Assembly: GCF_039539965.1 (NCBI RefSeq)
Contig: NZ_BAABED010000001.1
Location: 2,976,001 to 3,040,000, forward strand
Length of the DNA stretch: 64,000 bases
Direction of reading: 5' to 3'
Source of the DNA: Arthrobacter methylotrophus
GTDB taxonomy: Bacteria; Actinomycetota; Actinomycetes; Actinomycetales; Micrococcaceae
Shown piece by piece: positions 35,902-44,813 of this stretch; position 1 is the first letter of the stretch; every line of letters begins with the position of its first letter. The notes beneath the pieces are model-generated. The model did no database searches. It saw only the letters and a list, made by a program, of their open reading frames with translations, and was not told the DNA's origin. The translations under genes were made by a program, and so were the position numbers.

Positions 35902-35985
35902 GCGCTCCTCCGACTGGACTTGAACCAGTAACCCTTCGATTAACAGTCGAATGCTCTGCCAATTGAGCTACGGAGGAATGAAGCG
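35902..35985. repeat. 84-bp direct repeat around tRNA-Asn, left copy
   Basis: The 84 bases here are identical to 39354-39437. They comprise the full tRNA-Asn plus 3 bases on the 3' side and 8 bases on the 5' side. Together the copies bracket 3.4 kb carrying the deacetylase gene. Confidence 0.9.
35905..35977 (-). tRNA. tRNA-Asn (GUU), copy 1
   Basis: The minus strand gives a 73-nt cloverleaf: acceptor TCCTCCG/CGGAGGA with discriminator G, D arm GCTC...GAGC, anticodon loop containing GTT, and T arm with GGTTCAAGTCC. No CCA is encoded. The whole gene is repeated exactly at 39357-39429. Confidence 0.93.
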
Positions 35986-36282
35986 GTTATGACTTTAGCA
36001 AAGGTTTTGCCTCAAGTGAAATCGAGACAAAGCCATGGCAGACACCCGGAAAATACCCCTCCAGGGTATCGCCCTTGCTACGGAGATTGCCGCTCCCAGA
36101 CGACTGGGCGCTCAGGCCATCCTTCCGGGCCACGGACGGCGGTACGCGTATCCGGGCCTGAGTGAAGGGGCGGGAAGCCGGCCCAAAACAGGTACCACCC
36201 ACTCTTAACCCGTTCCGCGCCTAGCCCATAGGCTCCGGATCTGGGGATTCTGACCCGGTCTGTTCAGATAAAGGGGAAGCCG
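35986..36282. other. Leader region of the deacetylase gene
   Basis: About 300 bases with no gene recognised on either strand. It must hold the promoters of tRNA-Asn (minus) and of the deacetylase (plus). A good ribosome site, AAAGGGGA, lies at the right end. Confidence 0.5.
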
Positions 36283-39200
36283 ATGCGGCTCCTGACCATA
36301 CTGTCCCGGCGGCACCGGCGGCTATCTTCCGCGTGGCACTCGTCCGTTTGGCACTCGTCCATGTGGCACGGGACGACCCGTGAGATGCGCAAGCGGTGGT
36401 TCCGCTGGGCCGCCGCCGCATCCGTCCCTTTGTTGCTCGGGTACTCTGTTAGCTACGTCGCGACGCCGGCCCGGGCAGCAACTCCGAAGACCATCATCAG
36501 CCTGACGTTCGACGACGGCAATGACGATCAGCTCGCTGCCGAACAGGTACTGAAAGCCAACGGGCTGCACGGCACGTTCTTCATTACGACCAGCTGGATC
36601 GGTTCTCCGTCCTGGCTCACGCGAGCCAACCTGAACGCCATTGCCGCGGACGGCAACGAGATCGGTGGCCACACCATAACCCATCCGGACCTCACCACCC
36701 TGTCCACCTCCGCAGCCACCAACGAGGTTTGCGGTGGGCGGACCACGCTCGCCAGCTGGGGCTTCAACGCCACAGACTTCGCCTATCCCTTCGCCGCCGA
36801 AAACTCTTCGGTCGAACAAATCGTGAAGAATTGCGGTTTTGCCAGTGCCCGCAACTTGGGTGACATCCGCTCCCCGGCCAGCTGCTCGGGCTGTCCCTTC
36901 GCGGAAACCATTCCCCCGGCCAATCCGTACAACACCGCGGCCCCGGACGAAGTCGACAGCACCTGGACGCTCCAGAACCTGGAGAACCTGGTCACCAACG
37001 CCGAACCGGGAGGCGGATGGGTCCAATTCACCTTCCACCATATTGCCGTCGGGACAGACCCCACCCTGACCATCAGCCCCACCCTCTTCAACACCTTCAT
37101 TACCTGGCTCGCAGCGAGAACGGCCAACGGAACAACGTCGGTCCAAACTGTCGCCCAGGCCCTGGGCAGTGCTTCAAACCCTCCGCCGGTGGCCGCCTTT
37201 ACCTCCTCGACGGCGGCCCTGACCGCGACGTTTGACGGCTCAACTTCGTCGGATCCAGGCGGGTCCGTGGCGTCCTACAGCTGGGACTTCGGCGACGGTT
37301 CCCCGGCAGGCACCGGCGTGAAGCCATCGCACACTTACGCCGCGGCCGGAACGTACCAAGTGAAGCTCACGGTGACAGACAACACCGGCCTGACGGGGAC
37401 AGTTACGCACGCGGTAACGCTCGCAGCGGCCGCGACGGCACCTGCTGCGCCAACCGGGGCGAGCGCGACGGCGGGCAACGCCTCCGCCGTCGTATCCTGG
37501 ACCGCGCCGGCTAATGGCGGTTCTGCGATCACCTCGTACGCCGTCACTCCGTACGCCGGTACCACCGCCCTGGCACCTGTCACCGTCAGCGGCACTCCCC
37601 CCGCCACCAGCACCACCGTGACGGGGCTAAGCAACGGCACCGCCTACACCTTCACGGTCACGGCCAGCAACGCAATAGGCACCTCGCCGCCTTCCGCCGC
37701 CTCACCACCGGTCACCCCGACGGCTCCAACGGTTCCCGGGGCTCCCACGGGGGTGGGCGCGACGGCGGGCAACGCCTCCGCCGTCGTATCCTGGACCGCG
37801 CCGGCCAGTGGCGGCTCTGCGATTACCTCATATACCGTGACGCCTTCGTCTGGTGGCACGGCTTTGGCTCCGGTGACGGTCTCCGGAAGTCCGCCCTCAA
37901 CGACGGCGACCGTCACCGGATTGAACAACGGCACGGTGTACACGTTTACCGTGACGGCGACCAACGCCGTCGGGACGTCTGCTGTGTCTGCGGCCTCGGC
38001 GCCTGTCACGCCTGCGGCGCCCGTTCCCGGCGTCACTAACGGTGGCTTCGAGTCCGGACTGACGGCCTGGACCACCGGCGGCGTGAGGGCACCCGTGGCA
38101 TCCACCACTGCCCACACCGGCACCGGCTCTGCGCTCCTGGGCCTGGCATCCGGTGCTGAGCCCCTTGGCGACAGCAGTCTCGCCCAAACGATCACCGTGC
38201 CGGCTGCGGGGACCTCCACACTGTCCTTCTGGTACCAGCCCCACACCGCGGACGACACCTGCAACGGCACCACGTGCCGCTACGACTGGATGGAAGCCCA
38301 AGTGCGCACCACCAGCGGCACCACTTTGGCCAGCCTGTTCAAACTCAGCAGCAACACCGGCACTTGGACCCAGCTCAGCGCCAATCTCTCCGCCTATAGC
38401 GGCCAAACCATCGTGCTCTGGTTCAATGTCCATCTCGACGGTTCGAGCCCAGCGGACGATACCTGGATGTATCTCGACGACGTGGCCCTCGGCAACAGCC
38501 AAACAACGGCGACCGCACCATCGGCACCAACGGGAGTGACCGCGGCGGCGGGCAACGCCTCGGCATCCGTGTCCTGGACGGCACCGGCTAACGGCGGTTC
38601 CGCGATCACCTCGTACGCCGTGACTGCGCACGCAGGGGCAACTACCCTGGCCCCGGTCACCGTTTCCGGGAATCCACCCGCGACGACGGCGACCGTCACC
38701 GGGCTGACTAACGGCACCGCATACACCTTTACGGTGACTGCCACCAACGCCATCGGCACCTCGACGGCGTCGGCCGCATCGGCATCCGTCACTCCCTCAG
38801 GAACCACAACTACGTCAGGCATCACCAACGGCGGCTTCGAGTCCGGGCTGACGGCCTGGACAACCGGCGGCGTCAGGGCGCCCGTGGCATCCACCACCGC
38901 CCACACGGGCACCGGCTCGGCACTCCTGGGCCTGGCATCCGGCGCCGAACCCCTCGGGGACAGCAGTGTCGCCCAGACCATCCCCGTTCCTGCTACCGGG
39001 ACCTCCACCCTGTCCTTCTGGTACCAGCCCCACTCCGCTGAGGACCCCTGCAGCGGAACCGCCTGCAAGTACGACTGGATGGAAGTCCAAGTCCGCAATA
39101 CCAGCGGCACGGTCCTAGGCAGCCTACTCAAACTCTGCAACGACAACGGCACCTGGACACAGTTCAGCGCCAGTCTCTCTGCCTACAAAGGCCAGACCAT

Positions 39201-39291
39201 CGTGCTCTGGTTCAACGTCCACCTTGACGGCTCCAGTCCGGCTGATGACACCTGGATGTACCTCGACGACGTCGCCCTCACCACCCAGTAA
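36283..39291 (+). CDS. Secreted modular polysaccharide deacetylase (NodB-PKD-FN3-CBM)
   Basis: A 1002-residue secreted enzyme. A 34-residue N-terminal stretch with WHSS repeats precedes a signal peptide (MRKRWFRW, core AAAASVPLLLGYSVSYVATP, ARA). The NodB carbohydrate esterase domain (about 70-300) has TFDDGNDD (catalytic Asp) and HTITH (metal His pair); it would deacetylate chitin, xylan or a related polymer. A PKD domain (about 306-380, SYSWDFGDG) follows, then two FN3 domains (about 387-585), a jelly-roll-like carbohydrate-binding module (NGGFESGL...YLDDVAL, about 590-740), a third FN3 and a second, nearly identical module to the C-terminus. ATG 36283 has AAAGGGGA; ATG 36385 would start at the signal peptide itself. 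It lies between the two tRNA-Asn copies. Confidence 0.88.
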   Translation: MRLLTILSRRHRRLSSAWHSSVWHSSMWHGTTREMRKRWFRWAAAASVPLLLGYSVSYVATPARAATPKTIISLTFDDGNDDQLAAEQVLKANGLHGTFFITTSWIGSPSWLTRANLNAIAADGNEIGGHTITHPDLTTLSTSAATNEVCGGRTTLASWGFNATDFAYPFAAENSSVEQIVKNCGFASARNLGDIRSPASCSGCPFAETIPPANPYNTAAPDEVDSTWTLQNLENLVTNAEPGGGWVQFTFHHIAVGTDPTLTISPTLFNTFITWLAARTANGTTSVQTVAQALGSASNPPPVAAFTSSTAALTATFDGSTSSDPGGSVASYSWDFGDGSPAGTGVKPSHTYAAAGTYQVKLTVTDNTGLTGTVTHAVTLAAAATAPAAPTGASATAGNASAVVSWTAPANGGSAITSYAVTPYAGTTALAPVTVSGTPPATSTTVTGLSNGTAYTFTVTASNAIGTSPPSAASPPVTPTAPTVPGAPTGVGATAGNASAVVSWTAPASGGSAITSYTVTPSSGGTALAPVTVSGSPPSTTATVTGLNNGTVYTFTVTATNAVGTSAVSAASAPVTPAAPVPGVTNGGFESGLTAWTTGGVRAPVASTTAHTGTGSALLGLASGAEPLGDSSLAQTITVPAAGTSTLSFWYQPHTADDTCNGTTCRYDWMEAQVRTTSGTTLASLFKLSSNTGTWTQLSANLSAYSGQTIVLWFNVHLDGSSPADDTWMYLDDVALGNSQTTATAPSAPTGVTAAAGNASASVSWTAPANGGSAITSYAVTAHAGATTLAPVTVSGNPPATTATVTGLTNGTAYTFTVTATNAIGTSTASAASASVTPSGTTTTSGITNGGFESGLTAWTTGGVRAPVASTTAHTGTGSALLGLASGAEPLGDSSVAQTIPVPATGTSTLSFWYQPHSAEDPCSGTACKYDWMEVQVRNTSGTVLGSLLKLCNDNGTWTQFSASLSAYKGQTIVLWFNVHLDGSSPADDTWMYLDDVALTTQ

Positions 39292-39312
39292 CCGGGAAAC
39301 TCCTCGGACGCC

Positions 39313-39348
39313 AAAAATCCCCGCCCTCATATGAGGACGGGGATTTTT
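39313..39348. terminator. Bidirectional terminator
   Basis: A 36-bp nearly perfect palindrome with A and T runs outside: AAAAATCCCCG on the left, CGGGGATTTTT on the right and one mismatch pair inside. It lies 22 bases after the deacetylase stop and 9 bases after the 3' end of tRNA-Asn copy 2, serving both. Confidence 0.88.
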
Positions 39349-39353
39349 GAGTA

Positions 39354-39437
39354 GCGCTCCTCCGACTGGACTTGAACCAGTAACCCTTCGATTAACAGTC
39401 GAATGCTCTGCCAATTGAGCTACGGAGGAATGAAGCG
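39354..39437. repeat. 84-bp direct repeat around tRNA-Asn, right copy
   Basis: Identical to 35902-35985. The repeat is limited to the tRNA and its immediate flanks; the terminators on the outer side differ. Confidence 0.9.
39357..39429 (-). tRNA. tRNA-Asn (GUU), copy 2
   Basis: Identical over all 73 nt to the copy at 35905-35977: GUU anticodon, same arms, no encoded CCA. The terminator is the palindrome at 39313-39348. Confidence 0.93.
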
Positions 39438-39492
39438 TGTATCAGCCTAACAAAGCCCCGGCGGGAAACGAAATCGGCACCGCAAGAGGCCC

Positions 39493-41472
39493 TTAGCTAT
39501 CCATACGAAGGGCGCGGCGCTGCATTTCCAACTCCATGAGTTCCCGGTTGAGTCGTTGGAAATCCTCCGGCTGGGCTGAAGCATCCAGTCGCTGCAACTG
39601 TCCCATCTTGTCCGCTTTGACCCTGGTGATCTGCAGTTCGAACAGCCGGGCCAGGATGTCACGGCAGTACCGCTGCAGTGCTTCGGACGTGCTCGCGGGC
39701 AGAGGTACCACGGCTAGCTCGGATACCAGTGCCTGCAGCGGTTCCGGAACCTCCTGCCGGATCCCCTCGACCCAGGCAACGGGGTCGCCCACATGGGCCA
39801 GTCCGGCAGCCCGGACAGCCGTGTGCACTGCGGAGTAAGCCGGCGTGACAAAATGGCAGGCCTCAAACCGTTCCCAGGTTTCGCTACCAGGCACAGCTCC
39901 ACCGCTCAGCGCAGCTTCGCCGCCCAGCACGGCGGGGTTCTGGATGACCACCTCGAGGGCCTGCCGTTCCATGGCGGCCACGGGATCCCGCGGATCCGGC
40001 CGCATGAAAGCGATGGAAGCGCCCGACGTCGGGGCTGCCGCCGGCTGGCCAGCCTGCGCCGGCGACGGGCCTTGCCCGGTCCCCGTGGCTCCTCCAGTTC
40101 CTGAAGTACCCGCCGCTGGCGCGCCGGAGGCAGCCCGTTTGGCGGCCAAACCGACTGCCCGGCTGACCTCTTCGATGGGCATGCCGAGCCAACCGGCCAG
40201 CTCACGGACGTAGGCCGGGCGGATGCCCGAATCGCGGATCTGGGCAACTACGGGGGCCGATTCCCGTAGCGCGGCCACCCGACCTTCCACGGTGTCCAGG
40301 TTGTGGCGTTTGAGGGAGGCCCGGATGGCGAATTCGAAGAGTGGGCGCCGGGTCCCGATCAAGTCGCGGACAGCGGCGTCCCCCTTGAGTTGGCGCAGAT
40401 CACAGGGGTCGGCTCCGCTGGGCTCCACCGCTACATAAGTCTGCGCGACGAAGCGCTGGTCCTCCTCAAAGGCGCGCAGCGCAGCCTTCTGCCCAGCGGC
40501 GTCGCCGTCGAAGGTGAAGATGACTTCTCCCCCGGTGCCGTCGTCGGACAGCAAGCGTCGGGCGATCTTGATGTGGTCGGTGCCGAAAGCGGTGCCGCAA
40601 GTGGCCACAGCGGTACCGACTCCGGCAAGGTGGCAGGCCATGACGTCCGTGTAGCCTTCCACCACCACCAGTTGGCGTTCCTTGGCGATGTTCCGCTTGG
40701 CGAGGTCGATTCCGTAGAGGACCTGGGACTTCTTGTAGAGCACGGTCTCCGGAGTGTTCAGGTATTTCGGGCCGTTATCGTCCTCATAGAGCTTGCGGGC
40801 ACCGAAGCCGATGGTGTCCCCGGCAATGTCCCGGATGGGCCAGATAAGCCGGCCGCGGAAGCGGTCGTAGATTCTCTGTTGGTTACCGGGTCCCCCGGCG
40901 GAAAACATCCCGGTCAGTTTCAATTCGGCATCAGTGAACCCCCGTCCGTGCAGGTGTTTCAGGAGCGAGTCCCAACCTTGCGGGGCATAACCGACGCCAA
41001 ACTGTTCGGCTGCCCCCCGATCGAAGCCGCGGCCGTGAAGGAAGTTGCGGCCCTCGGCTGCCCCAGCCGTGAGTAGCTGGGAACGAAAGAATTCGTCGGC
41101 GATCTTGTGCGCATCCAGAAGCCGCTGGCGCTTGCCGACCTCTTCGCGGTTGGGCCCGGTGCCGCCATCTTCGTAGCGAAGCTCATAGCCGATCCTGGCC
41201 GCGAGCTTTTCCACCGCCTCGTGGAAGGAACTGTGGTCCATCTTCTGGACGAAGGAGATGGCATCGCCGTCCTCGCCACAGCCGAAGCAATGGTACCGGC
41301 CTACTTGCGGGCGGACAGTGAACGACGGCGAGCGCTCGTCGTGGAAGGGGCAGAGGCCTTTGAAGGTGCCCAGTCCGGCGCCCTTGAGGGTGACGTAGCC
41401 GTCCACCACTTCCTTGATATCGGTGCGCTGGCGTACTTCGTCGATATCTTCACGTTTGATCAGGCCAGCCAC
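39493..41472 (-). CDS. dnaG: DNA primase
   Basis: A 659-residue primase that makes RNA primers at the replication fork. The N-terminal CHC2 zinc-binding domain is CPFHDERSPSFTV...YHCFGCG (Cys, His, Cys, Cys ligands). The RNA polymerase core has GAVDRGR-like FGARKLYEDDNGPKYLNTPET, and the Toprim fold has VVEGYTDVM and FDGDAAGQKA with its metal-binding acidics. A Gly/Ala/Pro-rich linker (about 455-490) leads to a C-terminal helicase-binding region ending MELEMQRRALRMDS. The start is GTG 41472. It lies 55 bases downstream of dgt on the same strand, a common actinobacterial arrangement. Confidence 0.97.
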   Translation of the reverse strand: MAGLIKREDIDEVRQRTDIKEVVDGYVTLKGAGLGTFKGLCPFHDERSPSFTVRPQVGRYHCFGCGEDGDAISFVQKMDHSSFHEAVEKLAARIGYELRYEDGGTGPNREEVGKRQRLLDAHKIADEFFRSQLLTAGAAEGRNFLHGRGFDRGAAEQFGVGYAPQGWDSLLKHLHGRGFTDAELKLTGMFSAGGPGNQQRIYDRFRGRLIWPIRDIAGDTIGFGARKLYEDDNGPKYLNTPETVLYKKSQVLYGIDLAKRNIAKERQLVVVEGYTDVMACHLAGVGTAVATCGTAFGTDHIKIARRLLSDDGTGGEVIFTFDGDAAGQKAALRAFEEDQRFVAQTYVAVEPSGADPCDLRQLKGDAAVRDLIGTRRPLFEFAIRASLKRHNLDTVEGRVAALRESAPVVAQIRDSGIRPAYVRELAGWLGMPIEEVSRAVGLAAKRAASGAPAAGTSGTGGATGTGQGPSPAQAGQPAAAPTSGASIAFMRPDPRDPVAAMERQALEVVIQNPAVLGGEAALSGGAVPGSETWERFEACHFVTPAYSAVHTAVRAAGLAHVGDPVAWVEGIRQEVPEPLQALVSELAVVPLPASTSEALQRYCRDILARLFELQITRVKADKMGQLQRLDASAQPEDFQRLNRELMELEMQRRALRMDS

Positions 41473-41527
41473 GTCACCATCCTAGTCGCTCCGTGCGATG
41501 GACCCCGGGCCGAGGGCAACCCGGCTC

Positions 41528-42838
41528 CTACCAGAGCGACGGCAAACTACCCACCAGGCGTTCGTACATCGCCAGCGCCGAAACGTCCGTCAGGGACGCC
41601 ACCTGGTCGATGACGACGCGAAGCCGTGCGCCGTCGTCGGGGGCGTCCCGCCAGTCCGCAGCGAACATCGGTTCCAGATGCCGGTCCCCGCTCGCGTTGA
41701 GCACGCCGACCAGGGCGTGCAGGACTTCGCGCTGGCGTTCGTAGACGGGTTGCCGATGATCGGTGGAGATTACGAAGGTCGTGGCGAGGCCCTTCATGGC
41801 GGCAATCTCCGTGACGGTTTCCTCCGGGACCATGAGTTCCGCGCCGTAGCGGGTGAGGTGGTCCGGGCCGAAGCGGGCACGCGTGGTCTCCAAGGCGCTC
41901 TGGCAAAAACGGCCGATCAGCTGACTGGTCATGTCCTTCAGCGCAGCCATCGATTTGCGGCTGCCATCAGCCTCACGGACCCAGACGCTCGTGGCTTCAA
42001 GGCGGGCCAAGGCGGCGTCGATTTCGGCGGGATCATTGTGGGGCAGGTACCACTGTTTCGTGTACCCCACCACTCGGGCGCGGTGATCGGGATTGTCCAG
42101 CCACTTCAACTGGAAATGGCCGGCCACGATGGCGTCCTCCACGTCGTGGACCGAGTAGGAGATATCGTCAGCGAGGTCCATCACCTGCGCCTCGATGCAG
42201 GAGCGGTTGCCCGGTGCGCCGTCACGAAGCCAAGTAAACACGGGCAGGTCGTCCTCATACGCGCCGAACTTGCTGCTCCGCTGTCCGTGGATGACGGGAG
42301 CGTCGACGGCTGACCACGGGTATTTGGACGCGGCGTCAAGGCTGGCCCGGGTCAGGTTCAGGCCCGCGGGCCGCCCGTCGGCGGTGAGAACCTTGGGCTC
42401 CAGACGGGTCAGCAGGCGCAGGGTCTGAGCATTGCCCTCGAATCCACCGATTCCGTGGGCTACCTCGTTGAGGGCGGATTCACCGTTGTGGCCGAAGGGC
42501 GGGTGGCCAAGATCGTGGCTGAGACACGCAGTGTCCACAACATCCGGATCGCAACCGAGCGCACGTCCCAATTCGCGACCCACCTGGGCAACCTCAAGGC
42601 TGTGCGTCAGGCGGGTGCGGACGAAGTCGTCGGTGTCCGGGGCCACCACTTGGGTCTTCGCCCCGAGCCTCCGCAGGGCCGAGGAATGCAGCACCCTCGC
42701 CCGGTCCCTCTCGAAGTCGGAGCGGTAGGTGTTCTTCCGGGGCTCCTGGACCCAACGCGCTGAGTCGGATTCGACATAGCCGGCAATCCCGGTTGCGCTT
42801 TCGGCCGGGCCTGCTGCAGACATCGCTTCAGTTCCCAT
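41528..42838 (-). CDS. dgt: Deoxyguanosinetriphosphate triphosphohydrolase-like protein
   Basis: A 436-residue HD-domain dNTPase that removes triphosphate from deoxynucleoside triphosphates, thereby tuning the dNTP pool. The HD metal site is built from THSLEVAQ (first His), CLSHDLGHPPFGHNGE (HD), and VMDLADDISYSVHDVEDA (distal Asp). It begins with an acidic/Ala tail and VQEPRKNTYRSDFERDRARVLHSSALRRL, the usual Dgt opening. ATG 42838 is chosen, preceded by GGAGGAGG at about 9-bp spacing. It is transcribed with dnaG. Confidence 0.93.
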   Translation of the reverse strand: MGTEAMSAAGPAESATGIAGYVESDSARWVQEPRKNTYRSDFERDRARVLHSSALRRLGAKTQVVAPDTDDFVRTRLTHSLEVAQVGRELGRALGCDPDVVDTACLSHDLGHPPFGHNGESALNEVAHGIGGFEGNAQTLRLLTRLEPKVLTADGRPAGLNLTRASLDAASKYPWSAVDAPVIHGQRSSKFGAYEDDLPVFTWLRDGAPGNRSCIEAQVMDLADDISYSVHDVEDAIVAGHFQLKWLDNPDHRARVVGYTKQWYLPHNDPAEIDAALARLEATSVWVREADGSRKSMAALKDMTSQLIGRFCQSALETTRARFGPDHLTRYGAELMVPEETVTEIAAMKGLATTFVISTDHRQPVYERQREVLHALVGVLNASGDRHLEPMFAADWRDAPDDGARLRVVIDQVASLTDVSALAMYERLVGSLPSLW

Positions 42839-42973
42839 GGGTATCTGCCTCCTCCGCTTGCCGTGCACCGGCGTCTCTTCAGCCCGTGTCTATGCAGCCA
42901 GTTTTCCACGACTCGGGCCGTGAGCGTGCACGCGGCGACCCGGGCCTCGCTCTAGCCGCGTTCTAGACGCGCT

Positions 42974-44155
42974 CTAGCCGCCTGAAACGTCTAACTCTGC
43001 CGCGGCGATGTCGCGGGTCTGGTCAGCGTCCATTTGCCGGCTGAGCAGCCAGTCTTTGGGCAGGGCCGGCTTCTTGGGTGAACCGGCACGGCCGCGCGGG
43101 CCCTCCGAGTCGATGCCCGGGTACGGCAGATCCATGTCCAACTGGTCGAGCAGCTCGCGCAGAACCTCGAGGGTGGGCACGGTGGCCAGTTTGGCACGCA
43201 ATTCTCCGCCCACGACGTAGCCCTTGAAGTACCACGCCATGTGTTTGCGGATCTCCCTCAGGGCCTTGTACTCGTCATTGCCGAAGGTCTCGATCATGAG
43301 TTCGGCGTGGCGATAGACGCCCTCGGCTACTTCGCGCAGACCCGGACGGTGGCGCTGCTCGCTTCCTTCAAACGCTGCCTGAAGGTCACCGAAGAGCCAC
43401 GGGCGGCCTTGGCAGCCGCGGCCCACCACGACGCCGTCGATCCCGGTTTCGCGCACCATGCGTACTGCGTCTTCGGCGGACCAGATGTCGCCGTTGCCCA
43501 GGACGGGAATGTCCGGGAGGGCCTCCCGCAAGCGGGCAATCGCGGACCAGTCGGCCTGGCCGGAGTAGAACTGCGCGGCCGTGCGGCCGTGAAGCGCGAC
43601 GGCGGCAACACCGGAATCGCGGGCGATGCGGCCGGCGTCGAGGTACGTGAGGTGGTCCTCGTCAATGCCCTTGCGCATCTTGATGGTCAGCGGGATATCG
43701 CCTTTGGAGGCTTCCTTGACCGCGGTCTGGACGATGGACGTGAAGAGGTCGATCTTCCACGGCAGGGCTGAACCCCCGCCGCGCCGGGTGACCTTGGGCA
43801 CGGGGCAGCCGAAGTTGAGGTCGATGTGGTCCGCACGGTCTTCCTCGACCAGCATCCGCACGGCCTGGCCCACCGTCAAAGGATCAACCCCATACAACTG
43901 CACGGAGCGGACCTTCTCATCCTCGTCGTGGGAAATGATGCGCAGCGATTCCGGGGTGCGCTCCACCAGGGCACGGGAGGTTACCATCTCCGCGACGTAC
44001 AGACCGCCACCGTATTCGCGGCACAGCCGACGGAAGGCCGAGTTGGTGATGCCGGCCATCGGGGCAAGGATCACGGGGGTGTCTACCGTGATCCGGCCGA
44101 GCTGCAGCGGTGGCAGTTCGAGCTTGGGCGAAGGGGGTGTTGCTACTACAGTCAC
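42974..44155 (-). CDS. dusB: tRNA-dihydrouridine synthase
   Basis: A 393-residue FMN enzyme that reduces uridine to dihydrouridine in tRNA D loops. The TIM-barrel start is TPVILAPMAGITNSAFRRLCREYGG. The catalytic Cys lies in DLNFGCPVPKVTRRGGGSAL, the phosphate-binding segments are ALHGRTAAQFY and GNGDIWSAEDA, and there is a C-terminal helical RNA-binding domain. The start is GTG 44155. The order dusB, dgt, dnaG on one strand is common in related genomes. The C-terminal 40 residues are charged and longer than in many Dus proteins. Confidence 0.95.
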   Translation of the reverse strand: MTVVATPPSPKLELPPLQLGRITVDTPVILAPMAGITNSAFRRLCREYGGGLYVAEMVTSRALVERTPESLRIISHDEDEKVRSVQLYGVDPLTVGQAVRMLVEEDRADHIDLNFGCPVPKVTRRGGGSALPWKIDLFTSIVQTAVKEASKGDIPLTIKMRKGIDEDHLTYLDAGRIARDSGVAAVALHGRTAAQFYSGQADWSAIARLREALPDIPVLGNGDIWSAEDAVRMVRETGIDGVVVGRGCQGRPWLFGDLQAAFEGSEQRHRPGLREVAEGVYRHAELMIETFGNDEYKALREIRKHMAWYFKGYVVGGELRAKLATVPTLEVLRELLDQLDMDLPYPGIDSEGPRGRAGSPKKPALPKDWLLSRQMDADQTRDIAAAELDVSGG

Positions 44156-44201
44156 CCGTCCATTGTCTCAAAGCGTGGCAAATCGACCGGACCAGCCGAC
44201 G

Positions 44202-44813
44202 TTAGAGCAACCAGCCGTTGTCTTCGGCGATCCGCACGGCCTCCGCACGGGTCCGGCCGCCGGTCTTGGCCATTGCGGCGGAGAGATAGTTCCGGACGGT
44301 CCCTTCGGAAAGCATCGCCGACTTCGCGATATCGGCGACCGTTCCGCCGTCGGACGCTGCCTTGAGCACCTCTCCCTCGCGTTCGGTCAGCGGGCTGTCC
44401 CCCGCGGTCAATGATTCCGCGGCGAGGGCCGGGTCCACCACCCGGAGACCCTGGTGGACCCGACGCACGGCTTCAGCCAGTTGCCGCGCCGGGGTGTCCT
44501 TGACGACGAATCCGGAGGCCCCTGCCTGCATGGCGCGCTTGAGATAGCCTGGCCGCCCGAAGGTGGTGACCATGAGAACCCGGCATGATGGCGCCGCCCG
44601 CCGCACGGCCGCTGCCGCACTGATCCCGTCCAAGCCGGGCATCTCGACGTCGAGCATTGCAACATCGGCGGAGTGCTCGACGACGGCGGCCGCCACCCCC
44701 GTCCCGTCACCCAACTCCGCGACCACCTCGATATCCGGCTCCAGCCCCAACAAAGCCACCAATGCTCCGCGCACGAGCGCCTGGTCGTCTGCGATCACCA
44801 ATCGAATGCTCAT
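44202..44813 (-). CDS. NarL/LuxR-type response regulator
   Basis: A 203-residue response regulator: an N-terminal receiver (LVIADDQALVRGAL with the acidic pair, phosphoacceptor Asp in VAMLDVEMPGLDG, Lys in VVKDTPARQL) and a C-terminal LuxR/GerE HTH (LTEREGEVLKAASDGGTVADIA, GTVRNYLSAAMAKTG). ATG 44813 overlaps the stop of the kinase gene by four bases (ATGA). The frame is open far upstream but that is only the shadow of the kinase. It would be phosphorylated by that kinase and most likely controls the ABC exporter genes that precede it in the operon. Confidence 0.93.
   Translation of the reverse strand: MSIRLVIADDQALVRGALVALLGLEPDIEVVAELGDGTGVAAAVVEHSADVAMLDVEMPGLDGISAAAAVRRAAPSCRVLMVTTFGRPGYLKRAMQAGASGFVVKDTPARQLAEAVRRVHQGLRVVDPALAAESLTAGDSPLTEREGEVLKAASDGGTVADIAKSAMLSEGTVRNYLSAAMAKTGGRTRAEAVRIAEDNGWLL

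Noticed and set aside
36000..39000. Several long minus-strand frames opposite the deacetylase
   Set aside because: Antisense of the repeat-rich FN3/CBM coding sequence; no signal of their own.
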